From CAZJFH01 sp964545205 (GTDB lineage: Bacteria; Pseudomonadota; Alphaproteobacteria; Rhodospirillales; Magnetospirillaceae), in assembly GCA_964545205.1 (NCBI GenBank), contig CAZJFH010000005.1, forward strand, positions 1-64,000: a stretch of 64,000 nt of DNA, given 5' to 3'. The notes beneath the pieces are model-generated. The model saw nothing but the letters and a program-made list of their open reading frames with translations, was not told the origin of the DNA and searched no databases. How positions within the stretch are numbered: the stretch's first letter is position 1; each line of letters opens with the position of its first letter. Below, piece by piece: positions 51,060 through 61,903 of this stretch. The translations under genes and the position numbers were made by a program.

Positions 51060-52019
51060 CTATGTCGCCGCGCGCATCCGCTGGGTCGCGGCGACCAGCG
51101 CCGCGCGCACGCCGGGTTCCATCGCCGAATGCCCGGCGTCGGGCACCACGACGTATTCCGCCGCCGGCCACGACAGCGCCAGTTCGTGCGCGCTGGCGAT
51201 CGGGCAGACGACGTCGTAGCGGCCCTGGACGATCACCGCCGGATGACGGTGCAGCACCGGCAGGCGTTTCAGCAGTTCGTTGTCTTCGAGGAAGCCGCCG
51301 TGGACCATGTAATGGGCTTCGATGCGCGCCATCGCCAGCGCGCCCGGCGAGGCGCGGCCCTCGCCGTGCGGCGCCCGCGGCACCAGGCGCGAGCACGCCT
51401 CCTCGTAGCCGCACCAGACGTCGGCCGCCGGGCCGTGCACCGCCGGGTCGGGCGAGGTCAGGCGGCGGTAATAGGCGCCGAGCAGGTCCGAGCGCTCGCG
51501 CTCGGGGATGTAGCCGGCGAAACGGCTCCAGGCCTCGGGGAAGAAGCGGCCCATCTCGTGGATGAACCAGTGCACCTCGACCGGGCGGAACAGGAACACC
51601 CCGCGCAGCACGAATCCCAGGCAGCGGCCGGGGTGCGCCTGGCCGTAGGCCAGCGCCAGCGTGCTGCCCCACGAGCCGCCGAAGACCAGCCAGCGCTCGA
51701 TGCCGAGATGGCGGCGCAGCGCCTCGATGTCGTCGATGAGATGGCCGGTGGTGTTGTCGGTGATGTCGGCGGTCGGCTGCGAGCGCCCGGCGCCGCGCTG
51801 GTCGAACAGCACGATGCGGTAGTGGCGCGGGTCGAAGAAGCGGCGATAGGCCGGCGCGGTGCCGGCGCCCGGGCCGCCGTGCAGGAACAGCACCGCGACG
51901 CCGGCGGGGTTGCCCGACTGCTCCCAGTACAGCGTGTGGCGGCCGTCGACCGGCAGCATTCCGGTCGCGAAGGGCTCGATCGGGGGGAACAGGTCGGTTA
52001 GCACGTCCTTGCTGGTCAC
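51060..52019 (-). CDS. pip: Prolyl aminopeptidase (proline iminopeptidase)
   Basis: 319 aa, S33 peptidase of the alpha/beta-hydrolase fold, removing N-terminal proline. HGGPGAGTAP oxyanion motif, FDQRGAGRSQP, nucleophile GGSWGSTLALAY, acid and histidine in ...GRYDVVCPIASAHEL...DAGHSAMEPG. The start is a GTG followed by TSKDVLTDLFPPIEPFATGML, the family N-terminus. No signal peptide. It faces the tRNA-Arg gene. Confidence 0.93.
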   Translation of the reverse strand: MTSKDVLTDLFPPIEPFATGMLPVDGRHTLYWEQSGNPAGVAVLFLHGGPGAGTAPAYRRFFDPRHYRIVLFDQRGAGRSQPTADITDNTTGHLIDDIEALRRHLGIERWLVFGGSWGSTLALAYGQAHPGRCLGFVLRGVFLFRPVEVHWFIHEMGRFFPEAWSRFAGYIPERERSDLLGAYYRRLTSPDPAVHGPAADVWCGYEEACSRLVPRAPHGEGRASPGALAMARIEAHYMVHGGFLEDNELLKRLPVLHRHPAVIVQGRYDVVCPIASAHELALSWPAAEYVVVPDAGHSAMEPGVRAALVAATQRMRAAT

Positions 52020-52101
52020 CGGCGGGACCTTCCTTCCTTGCGGGTGGGCCGCCGGAAGCGGCGCCTCTTGATATCCCTTCCGAGGTTACCGAAGCATTGA
52101 T

Positions 52102-53301
52102 CTAAGCCAAACGAGGCATTTCGCGCGGCGTCAGCAGCGCCGCCGCCAGCGCCGCGACGGCGCAGCCGGCGATCACCGAGGTCATCGCCACGCTGGAGCC
52201 GTCGTGCAGGCGCCCGACCACATAGCCGGCCAGCGCGCCGGTGCCCATCTGCAGGAAGCCGAGCATCGCCGAGGCGCTGCCCGCCATGGTCGGGAACGGC
52301 GCGATGGCGGCCGCGGTTCCGTTCGGCAGCACCAGGCCGACCGACAGGAAGAACAGGCTCATCGGCGCGATCACCGCGGCCAGGCTCTGGACGCCGCTCC
52401 AGGCCAGCCCCGCCATGGCGACGCCGAACACCACGCCCAGCACGGCGCCGGCCCGGATCAGGCGCGCGGTGCCGATGCGCGCGCCCAGCCGGCCCGAGGC
52501 GAAGGTGCCGGCGATGTAGCCGACGACGACGCAGGCGAAGGCGAAGCCGAACATCGTCGGATCGATGCCGAGCACGTCGATCAGCACGAAGGACGAACCC
52601 GAGATGAACGAGAACAGGCCGCCGAAGGCGAAGGCCACCGTCATGGTGTTGCCGAGGAACCGGCCATCGCGCAGCAGCCGGCCGTAATTGCCCAGCATGC
52701 GGCCGGGCCTCAGCGCGGAACGGTCGTGGTGGCGGTGGGTCTCGTCGAGCATCGTCCAGGTCAGCGCCATCAGCGCGACGCCGAACAGGGTCAGCAGCAC
52801 GAAATTGGCCCGCCAGCCGAACAGGCTGAACACCCAGCCGCCGAGGAGCGGCGCCACCAGCGGCATCAGCGCCATCGCCGAGGCCATGTAGGACAGCACC
52901 CGCGCCGCCAGTTCGCGGGGATAGACGTCGCGCACCACCGCGCGTCCCAGCACCGGCCCCGAGCAGGCGCCGAGCGCCTGCAGGACCCGGCCGACGAGCA
53001 GCGCCTCGATGGTGGGCGCGAAGACGCAGAACACCGAGGCGGCGACATAGGTGGCGATGCCGCCCAGCAGCACCGGCCGGCGGCCGAAGCGGTCGGACAG
53101 CGGCCCGTAGATCAGCTGGCAGACGGCGAAGCTGGCGACGAACAGCGACAGGGTGAGCTGCACCAGGCTGACGTCGGCGTCGAAGGCGCGGGTCATCGCC
53201 GGCAGCGACGGCAGGTAGAGGTCGGTGGTGACCGGGCCGAACGCGACCAGCGCCGTCAGCAGCGCCGCCACGGGCAGCGAATCGGGGCGCGGCCGGGCCA
53301 C
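52102..53301 (-). CDS. Bcr/CflA-type multidrug efflux MFS transporter
   Basis: 399 aa, twelve hydrophobic helices. N-terminal VAALLTALVAFGPVTTDLYLPSLPAMTRAFDADVSLVQLTLSLFVASFAVCQLIYGPLSDRFGRRPVLLGG is typical of the Bcr/CflA group (proton-driven drug exporters), including the loop 2-3 signature GPLSDRFGRRP. A GTG at 53301 is used, giving the usual short N-terminus and leaving 5 bases to the previous gene; a GTG at 53340 would overlap the previous gene. Confidence 0.88.
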   Translation of the reverse strand: MARPRPDSLPVAALLTALVAFGPVTTDLYLPSLPAMTRAFDADVSLVQLTLSLFVASFAVCQLIYGPLSDRFGRRPVLLGGIATYVAASVFCVFAPTIEALLVGRVLQALGACSGPVLGRAVVRDVYPRELAARVLSYMASAMALMPLVAPLLGGWVFSLFGWRANFVLLTLFGVALMALTWTMLDETHRHHDRSALRPGRMLGNYGRLLRDGRFLGNTMTVAFAFGGLFSFISGSSFVLIDVLGIDPTMFGFAFACVVVGYIAGTFASGRLGARIGTARLIRAGAVLGVVFGVAMAGLAWSGVQSLAAVIAPMSLFFLSVGLVLPNGTAAAIAPFPTMAGSASAMLGFLQMGTGALAGYVVGRLHDGSSVAMTSVIAGCAVAALAAALLTPREMPRLA

Positions 53302-53306
53302 GCCGC

Positions 53307-53585
53307 TCAGCCGCCGCGGAAGTGGTCGGCCAGCGTCCACGCGCCGATGACGATGAAGCCGGTGCCGGCGATGGCCTTGAGCGGAAGCGACTGCAGGTGC
53401 TTGGCGCCCAGGCTGCCCAGGGCGACGGCCACGGCGGTCGACAGCACCAGCGCCGCGGCGGCGGCGGCGAACACGCCCAGCGGCGAGCGGTCGCCGTCGG
53501 CGGCGAACAGCACGGTGGCGAGTTGCGTCTTGTCGCCGAGTTCGGCGACGAAGACCGCAAGGAAGATCGGAGCGAAGTGCAGCAT
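53307..53585 (-). CDS. Half-size GDT1/TMEM165 family protein
   Basis: 92 aa, three hydrophobic helices, one ELGDKTQLA signature (VFVAELGDKTQLATVLFAA). Full GDT1 proteins are two such halves and move Mn2+/Ca2+ (H+ antiport). Half-size copies exist and probably function as dimers. The ATG begins the first helix. It lies just before the exporter gene. Confidence 0.82.
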   Translation of the reverse strand: MLHFAPIFLAVFVAELGDKTQLATVLFAADGDRSPLGVFAAAAAALVLSTAVAVALGSLGAKHLQSLPLKAIAGTGFIVIGAWTLADHFRGG

Positions 53586-53622
53586 GGCGCGCTTATACGC
53601 CGGATTCGCGCCCGAGGCGAGA

Positions 53623-53642
53623 CCCGGCGCGGCGGCGCCGGG
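53623..53642. terminator. Hairpin between phaR and the GDT1 gene
   Basis: Perfect 8-bp stem CCCGGCGC / GCGCCGGG with GGCG loop. It lies just past the phaR stop on the minus strand and may end its transcript. Confidence 0.5.
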
Positions 53643-53648
53643 CGGCGG

Positions 53649-54242
53649 CTACTTGTTGTCGGGGCGCGGCTTGCCGGACAGCGCGTCGAGCTGCTGCTGC
53701 ATCGCGTTCAGGCGCGCCTGCAGGTCGTCGAGGGCGCCCTGGGCCGAGCCCGGCGTCGCCTCGTTGCCGTTCTTGTCGTAGAAGGGGGTGAACATCTTCA
53801 TCGCGTTCTCGAAGAAGGCGACGTTCTGCTTGCCCATCTCCTCGAACGGATTGAACGGGAACATGCCCTCGATGGCGTTCTGCATGTAGTGGCGCATCTG
53901 CTCCTGGTTCCGCGCGAAGGACTGCATGGAATATTCCAGGTAGCGCGGCACCAGGCCGCCGAGCGAATCGCCGTAGAAGCCGATGAGCTGGCGCAGGAAG
54001 CTGATCGGCAGCAGGTTCTGGCCGCCCTTCTGCTCCTCCTCGACGATGATCTGCGTCAGCACCGAGCGGGTGATGTCCTCGCCGGTCTTGGCGTCGTAGA
54101 CCACGAAATCGACTCCGTCCTTGACCATCTGACACAGGTGGTCGAGCGTGACGTAGCTGCTCGTCGCCGTGTTGTAGAGGCGCCGGTTGGCGTATTTCTT
54201 GATGGTGACGGGCGTCTGGGTGGTCTCTTTGGTCTTGGACAT
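53649..54242 (-). CDS. phaR: PHA synthesis repressor PhaR
   Basis: 197 aa. DNA-binding N-terminal domain TIKKYANRRLYNTATSSYVTLDHLCQMVKDGVDFVVYDAKTGEDITRSVLTQIIVEEEQKGG and the phasin/PHB-binding part LPISFLRQLIGFYGDSLGGLVPRYLEYSMQSFARNQEQMRHYMQNAIEG are typical. Binds PHB granules and phasin/PHA gene promoters. The start ATG is preceded by AGATTCAGATGTC. It is divergent from the PhaE-like/PhaC genes. Confidence 0.93.
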   Translation of the reverse strand: MSKTKETTQTPVTIKKYANRRLYNTATSSYVTLDHLCQMVKDGVDFVVYDAKTGEDITRSVLTQIIVEEEQKGGQNLLPISFLRQLIGFYGDSLGGLVPRYLEYSMQSFARNQEQMRHYMQNAIEGMFPFNPFEEMGKQNVAFFENAMKMFTPFYDKNGNEATPGSAQGALDDLQARLNAMQQQLDALSGKPRPDNK

Positions 54243-54455
54243 CTGAATCTGCCGGCCAATCGATCTGGGGACGTTTGCTCTTATAGTGGATTTTTGCGGT
54301 ATATCGCTCGCCGCAGCAAGATGTTTTCGCAGCGCGGAAAAGGCGGCCGCGCGGCGGAGCGACGATCGGGCCGCCCAAGGCGGCGTCCGGCGCCCGAGAA
54401 AGATCGGATCGCCGACGCCCTGGAACCGCCGCGGCGGCTCCGATATGATCCGCCC

Positions 54456-54845
54456 ATGTCGGACGCACCCGATCTCCAGACGCTGGCGCGGCGCTACCTC
54501 GATCTCTGGCAGGACCAGATGGCGGCGGTGGCGGCCGACCCGGCCCTGGCCGAGGCGATGGCCGCGAGCCTGGCGGCGATGAGCCGCCACGCCGCCGCCT
54601 TCGCCGGCGCTGGCGCGACCGACGAATCCGACGAGTCCAATGCGGGGCGGGAGCCGGGGGATGGGCCAGGAAAGCCGTCGCAGCGGGCCGCGGCCGCTGC
54701 CGCTGCATCTGCTGACCGAGGCGGCGACCTTGATGACCTCCGGCGCCGGATTGGCGCTCTTGAGGAGCGGATCGCCGTTCTGGAGGCCGAGCTTGCGGCA
54801 ACGCGCCGCCGAACTGGCGGCCGAGGCGGCAGGCGTCGCGCCTGA
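54456..54845 (+). CDS. PhaE-like small protein (possible PHA synthase accessory)
   Basis: 129 aa. N-terminal helix MSDAPDLQTLARRYLDLWQDQMAAVAADPALAEAMAASLAAMSRHAAAF is followed by an Asp/Glu/Ala linker and a C-terminal coiled coil with LDDLRRRIGALEERIAVLEAELAATRRR. This plan resembles class III PHA synthase subunit PhaE or phasin. It is the first gene of the operon with the phaC-like gene, with which it overlaps out of frame by about 185 bases. Similarity to PhaE is structural only. Confidence 0.55.
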   Translation: MSDAPDLQTLARRYLDLWQDQMAAVAADPALAEAMAASLAAMSRHAAAFAGAGATDESDESNAGREPGDGPGKPSQRAAAAAAASADRGGDLDDLRRRIGALEERIAVLEAELAATRRRTGGRGGRRRA

Positions 54846-55884
54846 GGCGCTGGCCGCCGCGGTCGAGGCCGAGGCGCGGCGGCGGTTCGACGGCTTCCTC
54901 GGCGGGGTCGAGGGCTACCGCCGCCATCCCTACCGCCGCGGCCTGGACGAGCCGCCGACGGTCTGGCGGGCCGGCACGACGCGGCTGCTCGACTTCGGCC
55001 GCGATCCCGCCGCGCCGCCGGTGCTGGTGGTTCCGTCGCTGATCAACCGCTATTACGTGCTCGACCTGACGCCGCGGCGCTCGCTGGCGCGCTATCTCGC
55101 CGGCAAGGGGCTGCGGCCGCTGGTCGTCGACTGGGGCGCGCCGGGCCCGGACGAGGCCGCGTTCGGGGTCGCCGACTACGTCGCCCGGCTCGAGGCGATG
55201 CTCGACGTCGCCGGCCGCCGCGCGGCGGTGCTGGGCTACTGCATGGGCGGGCTGCTGGCGCTGGCGCTGGCGGCGCGACGGCCCGACCGCGTCGCGGCGC
55301 TGGCGCTGCTGGCGACGCCGTGGGACTTCCACGCCCCCGATCCCGGCCCGGCCCGCGCCCTGGCGGCGGCGGAGCCGGTGCTGGGGCCGGCGCTCGACGC
55401 CGCCGGCGGCATGCCGGTCGACGGGCTGCAGGCGATGTTCGCCGCGGTCGATCCGCGCCTGGTCGGCGGCAAGTTCCGGCGCCTCGCGGCGCTGCGGCCG
55501 CGCTCGGCGGCGGCGCGCGACTTCGTGGCGCTGGAGGACTGGGCCAACGACGGCGTGCCGCTGGTCGCGCCGGTGGCGCGCGAGTGCCTGTTCGACTGGT
55601 ACGGCCGCAACGGCCCGGCCGCGGGGGAATGGCGCCTCGGCGGCGCCGTGGTGCGGCCGCAGGAGTTGCGGATGCCGGCGATGGCGATGGTGCCGCTGCG
55701 CGACCGCATCGTGCCGCCGGACTCCGCCCTCGCCCTGGCGGCGGCCGTGCCGCGCTGCCGCATCCGCCGCGTCGACGCCGGCCATGTCGGAATGATCATC
55801 GGCCGAATGGCTAAGACGAAGGTCTATCACCCCCTGTCCAAATGGATGAATGCTGCAATGCAACAAGTGCTTGCGGGCGGGTAG
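54661..55884 (+). CDS. phaC: PHA synthase-like protein (PhaC, class III type)
   Basis: 407 aa. PHA-synthase lipase-like box GYCMGG with Cys194 nucleophile, aspartate in PLRDRIVPPDSA and histidine in DAGHVGMIIG make the catalytic triad Cys-Asp-His. N-terminal RPLPLHLLTEAATLMTSGAGLALLRSGSPFWRPS and VLVVPSLINRYYVLDL support the PHA synthase family. The ATG at 54661 has a G-rich ribosome site; 54640 is an alternative. It overlaps the PhaE-like gene, and phaA lies 82 bases downstream, so all three may be one operon. Confidence 0.78.
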   Translation: MGQESRRSGPRPLPLHLLTEAATLMTSGAGLALLRSGSPFWRPSLRQRAAELAAEAAGVAPEALAAAVEAEARRRFDGFLGGVEGYRRHPYRRGLDEPPTVWRAGTTRLLDFGRDPAAPPVLVVPSLINRYYVLDLTPRRSLARYLAGKGLRPLVVDWGAPGPDEAAFGVADYVARLEAMLDVAGRRAAVLGYCMGGLLALALAARRPDRVAALALLATPWDFHAPDPGPARALAAAEPVLGPALDAAGGMPVDGLQAMFAAVDPRLVGGKFRRLAALRPRSAAARDFVALEDWANDGVPLVAPVARECLFDWYGRNGPAAGEWRLGGAVVRPQELRMPAMAMVPLRDRIVPPDSALALAAAVPRCRIRRVDAGHVGMIIGRMAKTKVYHPLSKWMNAAMQQVLAGG

Positions 55885-55966
55885 TGCTTCCTTTAAGACA
55901 CAAGCAGAATAGCGATAGACGTTCTCATCGCTGAGATTCCGGCACGCCTCTCAGGAGACAGCACCC

Positions 55967-57139
<1,173 letters not shown>

Positions 57140-57152
57140 GCCAACAACACGA

Positions 57153-57179
57153 GGGGCCGCCTCCGCGGAGCGCGGCCCC
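57153..57179 (+). terminator. Hairpin between phaA and phaB
   Basis: 8-bp stem GGGGCCGC / GCGGCCCC with an 11-base loop. No T run, so it may be a partial terminator or stabilise the phaA mRNA end. Confidence 0.5.
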
Positions 57180-57243
57180 CGCGATTTCGATGGGGAAGGG
57201 GACCGGGGCAGCCGGCCCCGCAGACGAGGAAGGAGCTTAGGGA

Positions 57244-57966
57244 ATGGGTCGCGTAGCAGTCGTCACCGGCGGCACCCGGGGTATCGGCAAGGCGATTTCG
57301 GTCGGTCTCAAGAATGCCGGCTATTCGGTGGTCGCCAACTATTTCGGCAATGACGAAGCCGCCAAGCAGTTCACCGCCGAGACCGGCATCCCCGCCTACA
57401 AGTGGGACGTCTCGAAGTTCGACGACTGCAAGGCCGCCGTCGAGAAGATCGCCAAGGAGATCGGCCCGATCGACGTCGTCGTCAACAACGCCGGCATCAC
57501 CCGCGACGCCACCCTGCACCGCATGACGCCGGAGCAGTGGAACGACGTCGTCGCCACCAACCTGACCTCGTGCTTCAACATGTGCCGCAACGTCATCGAC
57601 GGCATGCGCGAGCGCGGCTTCGGGCGCATCGTCAACATCGGCTCGATCAACGGCCAGGCCGGCCAGTACGGCCAGGTCAACTACGCCGCCGCCAAGTCGG
57701 GCATCCACGGCTTCACCAAGGCCCTGGCCCAGGAAGGCGCCGCCAAGGGCATCACCGTCAACGCGATCGCCCCGGGCTACGTCGACACCGACATGGTCCG
57801 CGCCGTGCCGGCGGCGGTGCTCGAGAAGATCATCGCCAAGATCCCGGCCGGCCGCCTCGGCCGCGCCGAGGACATCGCCCGCGGGGTGCTGTTCCTGGTC
57901 GCCGACGACGCCGACTTCATCACCGGCTCGACGATGTCGATCAACGGCGGCCAGCACATGTACTGA
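57244..57966 (+). CDS. phaB: Acetoacetyl-CoA reductase (PhaB)
   Basis: 240 aa short-chain dehydrogenase, producing (R)-3-hydroxybutyryl-CoA with NADPH. Cofactor motif TGGTRGIGKAIS, NNAGITRD, catalytic S-Y-K (GSINGQAGQYGQVNYAAAKSG), and C-terminal ITGSTMSINGGQHMY, the PhaB signature end. A GGAAGGAG ribosome site lies before the ATG. Confidence 0.95.
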   Translation: MGRVAVVTGGTRGIGKAISVGLKNAGYSVVANYFGNDEAAKQFTAETGIPAYKWDVSKFDDCKAAVEKIAKEIGPIDVVVNNAGITRDATLHRMTPEQWNDVVATNLTSCFNMCRNVIDGMRERGFGRIVNIGSINGQAGQYGQVNYAAAKSGIHGFTKALAQEGAAKGITVNAIAPGYVDTDMVRAVPAAVLEKIIAKIPAGRLGRAEDIARGVLFLVADDADFITGSTMSINGGQHMY

Positions 57967-57990
57967 GGCATCCGCCTCGGGAGTTGCTGC

Positions 57991-58016
57991 GGCGGCGCGG
58001 GGCAACCCGCGCCGCC
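57991..58016 (+). terminator. Intrinsic terminator after phaB
   Basis: Perfect 11-bp stem GGCGGCGCGGG / CCCGCGCCGCC with GCAA loop, followed by GTTTCGTTTT. It fits a Rho-independent terminator closing the PHB genes. Confidence 0.85.
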
Positions 58017-58161
58017 GTTTCGTTTTCGGGGCGGCGTCTCAGGTCCTTGCGCCGCCCTGCCGTCTTGCCGCGTGGACTATCGAGGGATGTCGACTCGGCG
58101 GCGCGTTTCCACTACAGATGGATGGAGGGGCGGTCCTCTGGTCCGGATGGGGAGCGGCGGC

Positions 58162-58950
58162 ATGGACGACGGAATGGCGCGGCGGCTGGGTTTTTTGGTC
58201 TGCGGTTGTGTCGGGCTGCTCGGCGTGGTCGGGCTCGCACTGGCCGTCGTCGGCCTGTCGATTCCGCCCTTCACCGATGTCGGCGCCGCCGAGTCGATGC
58301 TGAACGGCGGCGACATTCCCGACGACAAGGAGCAATGGTGGGCGACCCTCGAGTCGCTTCGCACGGCGCGCTGGCAGTATCTCGATCCCGGCCTCGGCCT
58401 GCTGATCGTCGCCGCCTGCCTCGCGCTTGCCCTCGTCCGGGTCGACGCGCGCGATGTCCGCAACCTGGCGCGCTGGCGCGGACCCCGTTCGGCCTGGATG
58501 TTCATGCTCCTGTCCGTCGCCTGCTGGTGCCTGCCGCTCGCCGTCAGCGTGCACGGCATGGAGGTCGATTACGATCGCGGAAACCTGGTGTGGTGGGCCG
58601 ATTCCGGCGCGGCACTGAATGTCGCCATTCATTTCGTCATGACGCAGTGGGGCCTGCCGGTCGTCTTGGTCCTGGCGTGGCTTCTTTGCGTCTGGCGCTG
58701 CCCGCGCGGGGTGTCGCTCTTCCATTGGGACCCGGATCGCCCCGGCCACGGCATTTTCTGGACCGTGGTCTTCCTGCCGCCGATCGCGTTCGCGGGCTTT
58801 TTTCTGATCGTGTTCGTGCTTCAGGGGCCGTGGAGCGGGGTGCTCGTGGAACTGCTGACCCTATACGTGCTGCTGGCCGGTCGTGCGGCGGCGAGCGCTC
58901 GCCAGCTTCGACCGGCGATCGCGACGCTGCCCGGGAAGTCGCCGGGCTAG
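58162..58950 (+). CDS. Hypothetical multi-pass membrane protein
   Basis: 262 aa, unrecognised. About six hydrophobic segments (LGFLVCGCVGLLGVVGLALAVVGLSI, LGLLIVAACLALALV, AWMFMLLSVACWCLPLAVSVHG, LPVVLVLAWLLCVW, FWTVVFLPPIAFAGFFLIVFVL, LVELLTLYVLLAG). The loop after helix 1 is acidic (TDVGAAESMLNGGDIPDDKEQWWATLESLRTARWQYLDPG). The ATG with GGGGAG ribosome site was chosen; a GTG at 58072 gives a basic extension. No operon partner. Confidence 0.6.
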   Translation: MDDGMARRLGFLVCGCVGLLGVVGLALAVVGLSIPPFTDVGAAESMLNGGDIPDDKEQWWATLESLRTARWQYLDPGLGLLIVAACLALALVRVDARDVRNLARWRGPRSAWMFMLLSVACWCLPLAVSVHGMEVDYDRGNLVWWADSGAALNVAIHFVMTQWGLPVVLVLAWLLCVWRCPRGVSLFHWDPDRPGHGIFWTVVFLPPIAFAGFFLIVFVLQGPWSGVLVELLTLYVLLAGRAAASARQLRPAIATLPGKSPG

Positions 58951-59011
58951 GAGCGCCAACTCCCCTATCGCGCCCCTTGCCAGCCCCCGCCGCCGCTGTT
59001 ACGCCGTGGCG

Positions 59012-59908
59012 ATGACCGAATCCTCCTCACGCGCCACCGCGATCGGCTTTACGGCCGTGCTGATGTGGGCGACGCTGGCGCCGCTGACCGCCGAGAGCGG
59101 CGCGGTGCCGCCGTTCCAGCTCGTCGCCATGGCGTTCGCGGTCGCCGCCGCGACCTCGGCGGTGTTCTGGAAGGCCCGCGGCAAGTCGCCGCTCGCGGTG
59201 CTGCGCCAGCCGGCCGGCGCCTGGGCGCTGGGGGTCGGCGGGCTGTTCGGCTACCATTTCTTCTACTTCCTCGCCCTGCGCAACGCCCCGCCGCTGCCGG
59301 CCAACCTGATCAACTATCTGTGGCCGCTGCTGATCGTGCTGTTCTCGGCGCTGCTGCCGGGCGAGCGGCTGCGGCCGCGCCATGTCGTGGCGGCGCTGCT
59401 CGGCTTCGCCGGCGCGGCGCTGCTGGTCGCCCGCGAGGGCGCCGCCGGGCTGTCCGGCGGCCATGCCCTGGGCTACGCCGCCGCGGTGGCGTGCGCCCTG
59501 ACCTGGAGCGGCTATTCGGTCGCCAACCGCCGCTACCGCGGCGTGCCGACCGATGCCGTCGGCGGCTTCTGCGCCGTCACCGCGGTGCTGGCGGCGATCT
59601 GCCACGTCGCCTTCGAGAGCACCGTGTGGCCGGCCGGCCTTGGCGAATGGGCGGCCGTGGTCGGGCTGGGGCTCGGCCCGGTCGGGGCCGCCTTCTTCGT
59701 CTGGGACTACGGCTGCAAGCACGGCGACGTGCGGCTGCTCGGAATTCTGGCCTATGCCGCGCCGCTGATGTCGACGGCGCTGCTGATCGCCATCGGCCGC
59801 GGCGCGCTGACCGTCACGGTGGCGGTCGCGGCGGCGCTGATCGTCGGCGGCGCGGCGGTGGGCACGCTCGGCGGCGCGCGCCGGCGCCGGCGCATCGTCG
59901 GGACCTGA
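59012..59908 (+). CDS. EamA/DMT-family transporter
   Basis: 298 aa, ten hydrophobic helices in two EamA halves. N-terminal half AIGFTAVLMWATLAPLTAESGAVPPFQLVAMAFAVAAATSA, GYHFFYFLALRNAPPLPANLINYLWPLLIVLFSALLPGERL; second half from ALGYAAAVACALTWSGYSVANRRY. Likely exporter of amino acids or other metabolites. The ATG is at the conserved start. Confidence 0.88.
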   Translation: MTESSSRATAIGFTAVLMWATLAPLTAESGAVPPFQLVAMAFAVAAATSAVFWKARGKSPLAVLRQPAGAWALGVGGLFGYHFFYFLALRNAPPLPANLINYLWPLLIVLFSALLPGERLRPRHVVAALLGFAGAALLVAREGAAGLSGGHALGYAAAVACALTWSGYSVANRRYRGVPTDAVGGFCAVTAVLAAICHVAFESTVWPAGLGEWAAVVGLGLGPVGAAFFVWDYGCKHGDVRLLGILAYAAPLMSTALLIAIGRGALTVTVAVAAALIVGGAAVGTLGGARRRRRIVGT

Positions 59909-59987
59909 TCGGCCGGACGGGGTGTTGCGTCGCGGCCGGAAATCCCATATTCCCACCCATCCACGCAACCGGAAAGCTAGGATCACC

Positions 59988-60275
59988 ATGGCCGATCGCG
60001 GCACCAAGCGGAAGTGTCAGGCCTGTGGGGCCGCCTATTACGACCTCAACCGCAATCCCATCCTGTGCCCGAAATGCGGCGCGCGGTACGAGCATGTCGC
60101 ACCGGTGCGCGCGCCGAAGGTGCGCCCGGCGCCGCCGGTCCGCCCCGAGCCCGTGGAGCCGGAGGCCGAGGTCGAAGGTGCCGAGGGCGGCGACGAAGAG
60201 TTCGAGGAGGCCGAGGACCTGCCCAGCGACGACGAGAACTTCGTGGCGCCGGAGAACGAGGACGAGGAGCGTTGA
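59988..60275 (+). CDS. TIGR02300 ('FYDLN acid') family protein
   Basis: 95 aa. A zinc-binding N-terminus KRKCQACGAAYYDLNRNPILCPKCGARYE holds two CxxC pairs and the family's (F/Y)YDLN motif, followed by a Pro-rich linker and an acidic Glu/Asp C-terminus. Conserved in alphaproteobacteria; function unknown. The ATG lies within GATCACCATGG after a weak AAGCTAGGA ribosome site. It converges with argB across a 14-bp-stem hairpin. Confidence 0.88.
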   Translation: MADRGTKRKCQACGAAYYDLNRNPILCPKCGARYEHVAPVRAPKVRPAPPVRPEPVEPEAEVEGAEGGDEEFEEAEDLPSDDENFVAPENEDEER

Positions 60276-60282
60276 ACAGGCC

Positions 60283-60312
60283 GCCCGCTCCCCCGCGAGC
60301 GGGGGAGCGGGC
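60283..60312. terminator. Bidirectional terminator hairpin
   Basis: Perfect 14-bp stem GCCCGCTCCCCCGC / GCGGGGGAGCGGGC with GA loop between the stops of two convergent genes. It can act in both directions. Resembles the palindromes at 61-84 and 3828-3851. Confidence 0.7.
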
Positions 60313-60317
60313 AGGTC

Positions 60318-61219
<902 letters not shown>

Positions 61220-61223
<4 letters not shown>

Positions 61224-61903
61224 GACCCTTGCTCCTGCGGATGGGGGACGGCGAGCGCGGCGAGGGCGGCGCGCAGTTCGGGAATTCCTGTGCCCTCGCG
61301 GGAACTGGTGACGGCGATCTCGGGATGGGCGGCCGGACGCCGGGCGATGGCGCCGGCGACCGCGGCGCGCACGCGCTCGAGCTCGGCGGCCTTGATCTTG
61401 TCGGCCTTGGTCAGCACCACCTGGTAGACGACGGCGGCGGTGTCGAGCATCGCCATCGCCTCGCGGTCGACGTCCTTCAGCCCGTGGCGCGAATCGATCA
61501 GGATGCACACCCGGCGCAGGCCGGGGCGGCCGCGCAGGTAGTCGTTGACCAGCCCCGTCCACTGCTTGACCAGATGCTTGGGCGCCTGGGCGTAGCCGTA
61601 GCCCGGCAGGTCGACCAGCATCAGCCGCCCGCCGAGGTCGAAGAAGTTGATCTGCTGCGTCCGCCCCGGCGTCACCGAGGTGCGCGCCAGGGTGTTGCGG
61701 CCGGTCAGCGCGTTGATCAGGCTCGACTTGCCGACGTTGGAGCGGCCGGCGAAGGCGACCTCGGGCAGCGCCTCGGGCGGCAGCCGGTCGAGGGTGGCGG
61801 TGCCGGCGACGAACCGGCACTCCTGCGCGAACAGCAGACGGCCCGCCTCCAGGAGCCGGGCCGCTGCCGCCGATTCGTCGAGATGTTCGGAATCCTGCGT
61901 CAG
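61220..61903 (-). CDS. engB: Ribosome-biogenesis GTPase EngB (YihA/YsxC)
   Basis: 227 aa if it begins with CTG. GTPase motifs [16 protein letters not shown] (G1), G3 DLPGYGYA, G4 TKADK are present and GRTQQINFF follows. Between the yidC stop and the conserved region there is no ATG, GTG or TTG; the CTG at 61903 overlaps the yidC stop (CTGA) and has AAGGAAGGGG upstream. The nearest standard start is a GTG at 61936 inside yidC, adding 11 residues. Required for 50S subunit assembly. Confidence 0.88.

Noticed and set aside
50858..51060. Possible attachment duplication at tRNA-Arg(CCT)
   Set aside because: No copy of its 3' end (CGGGCGCACCA) was found within the nearby sequence, and composition there is normal.
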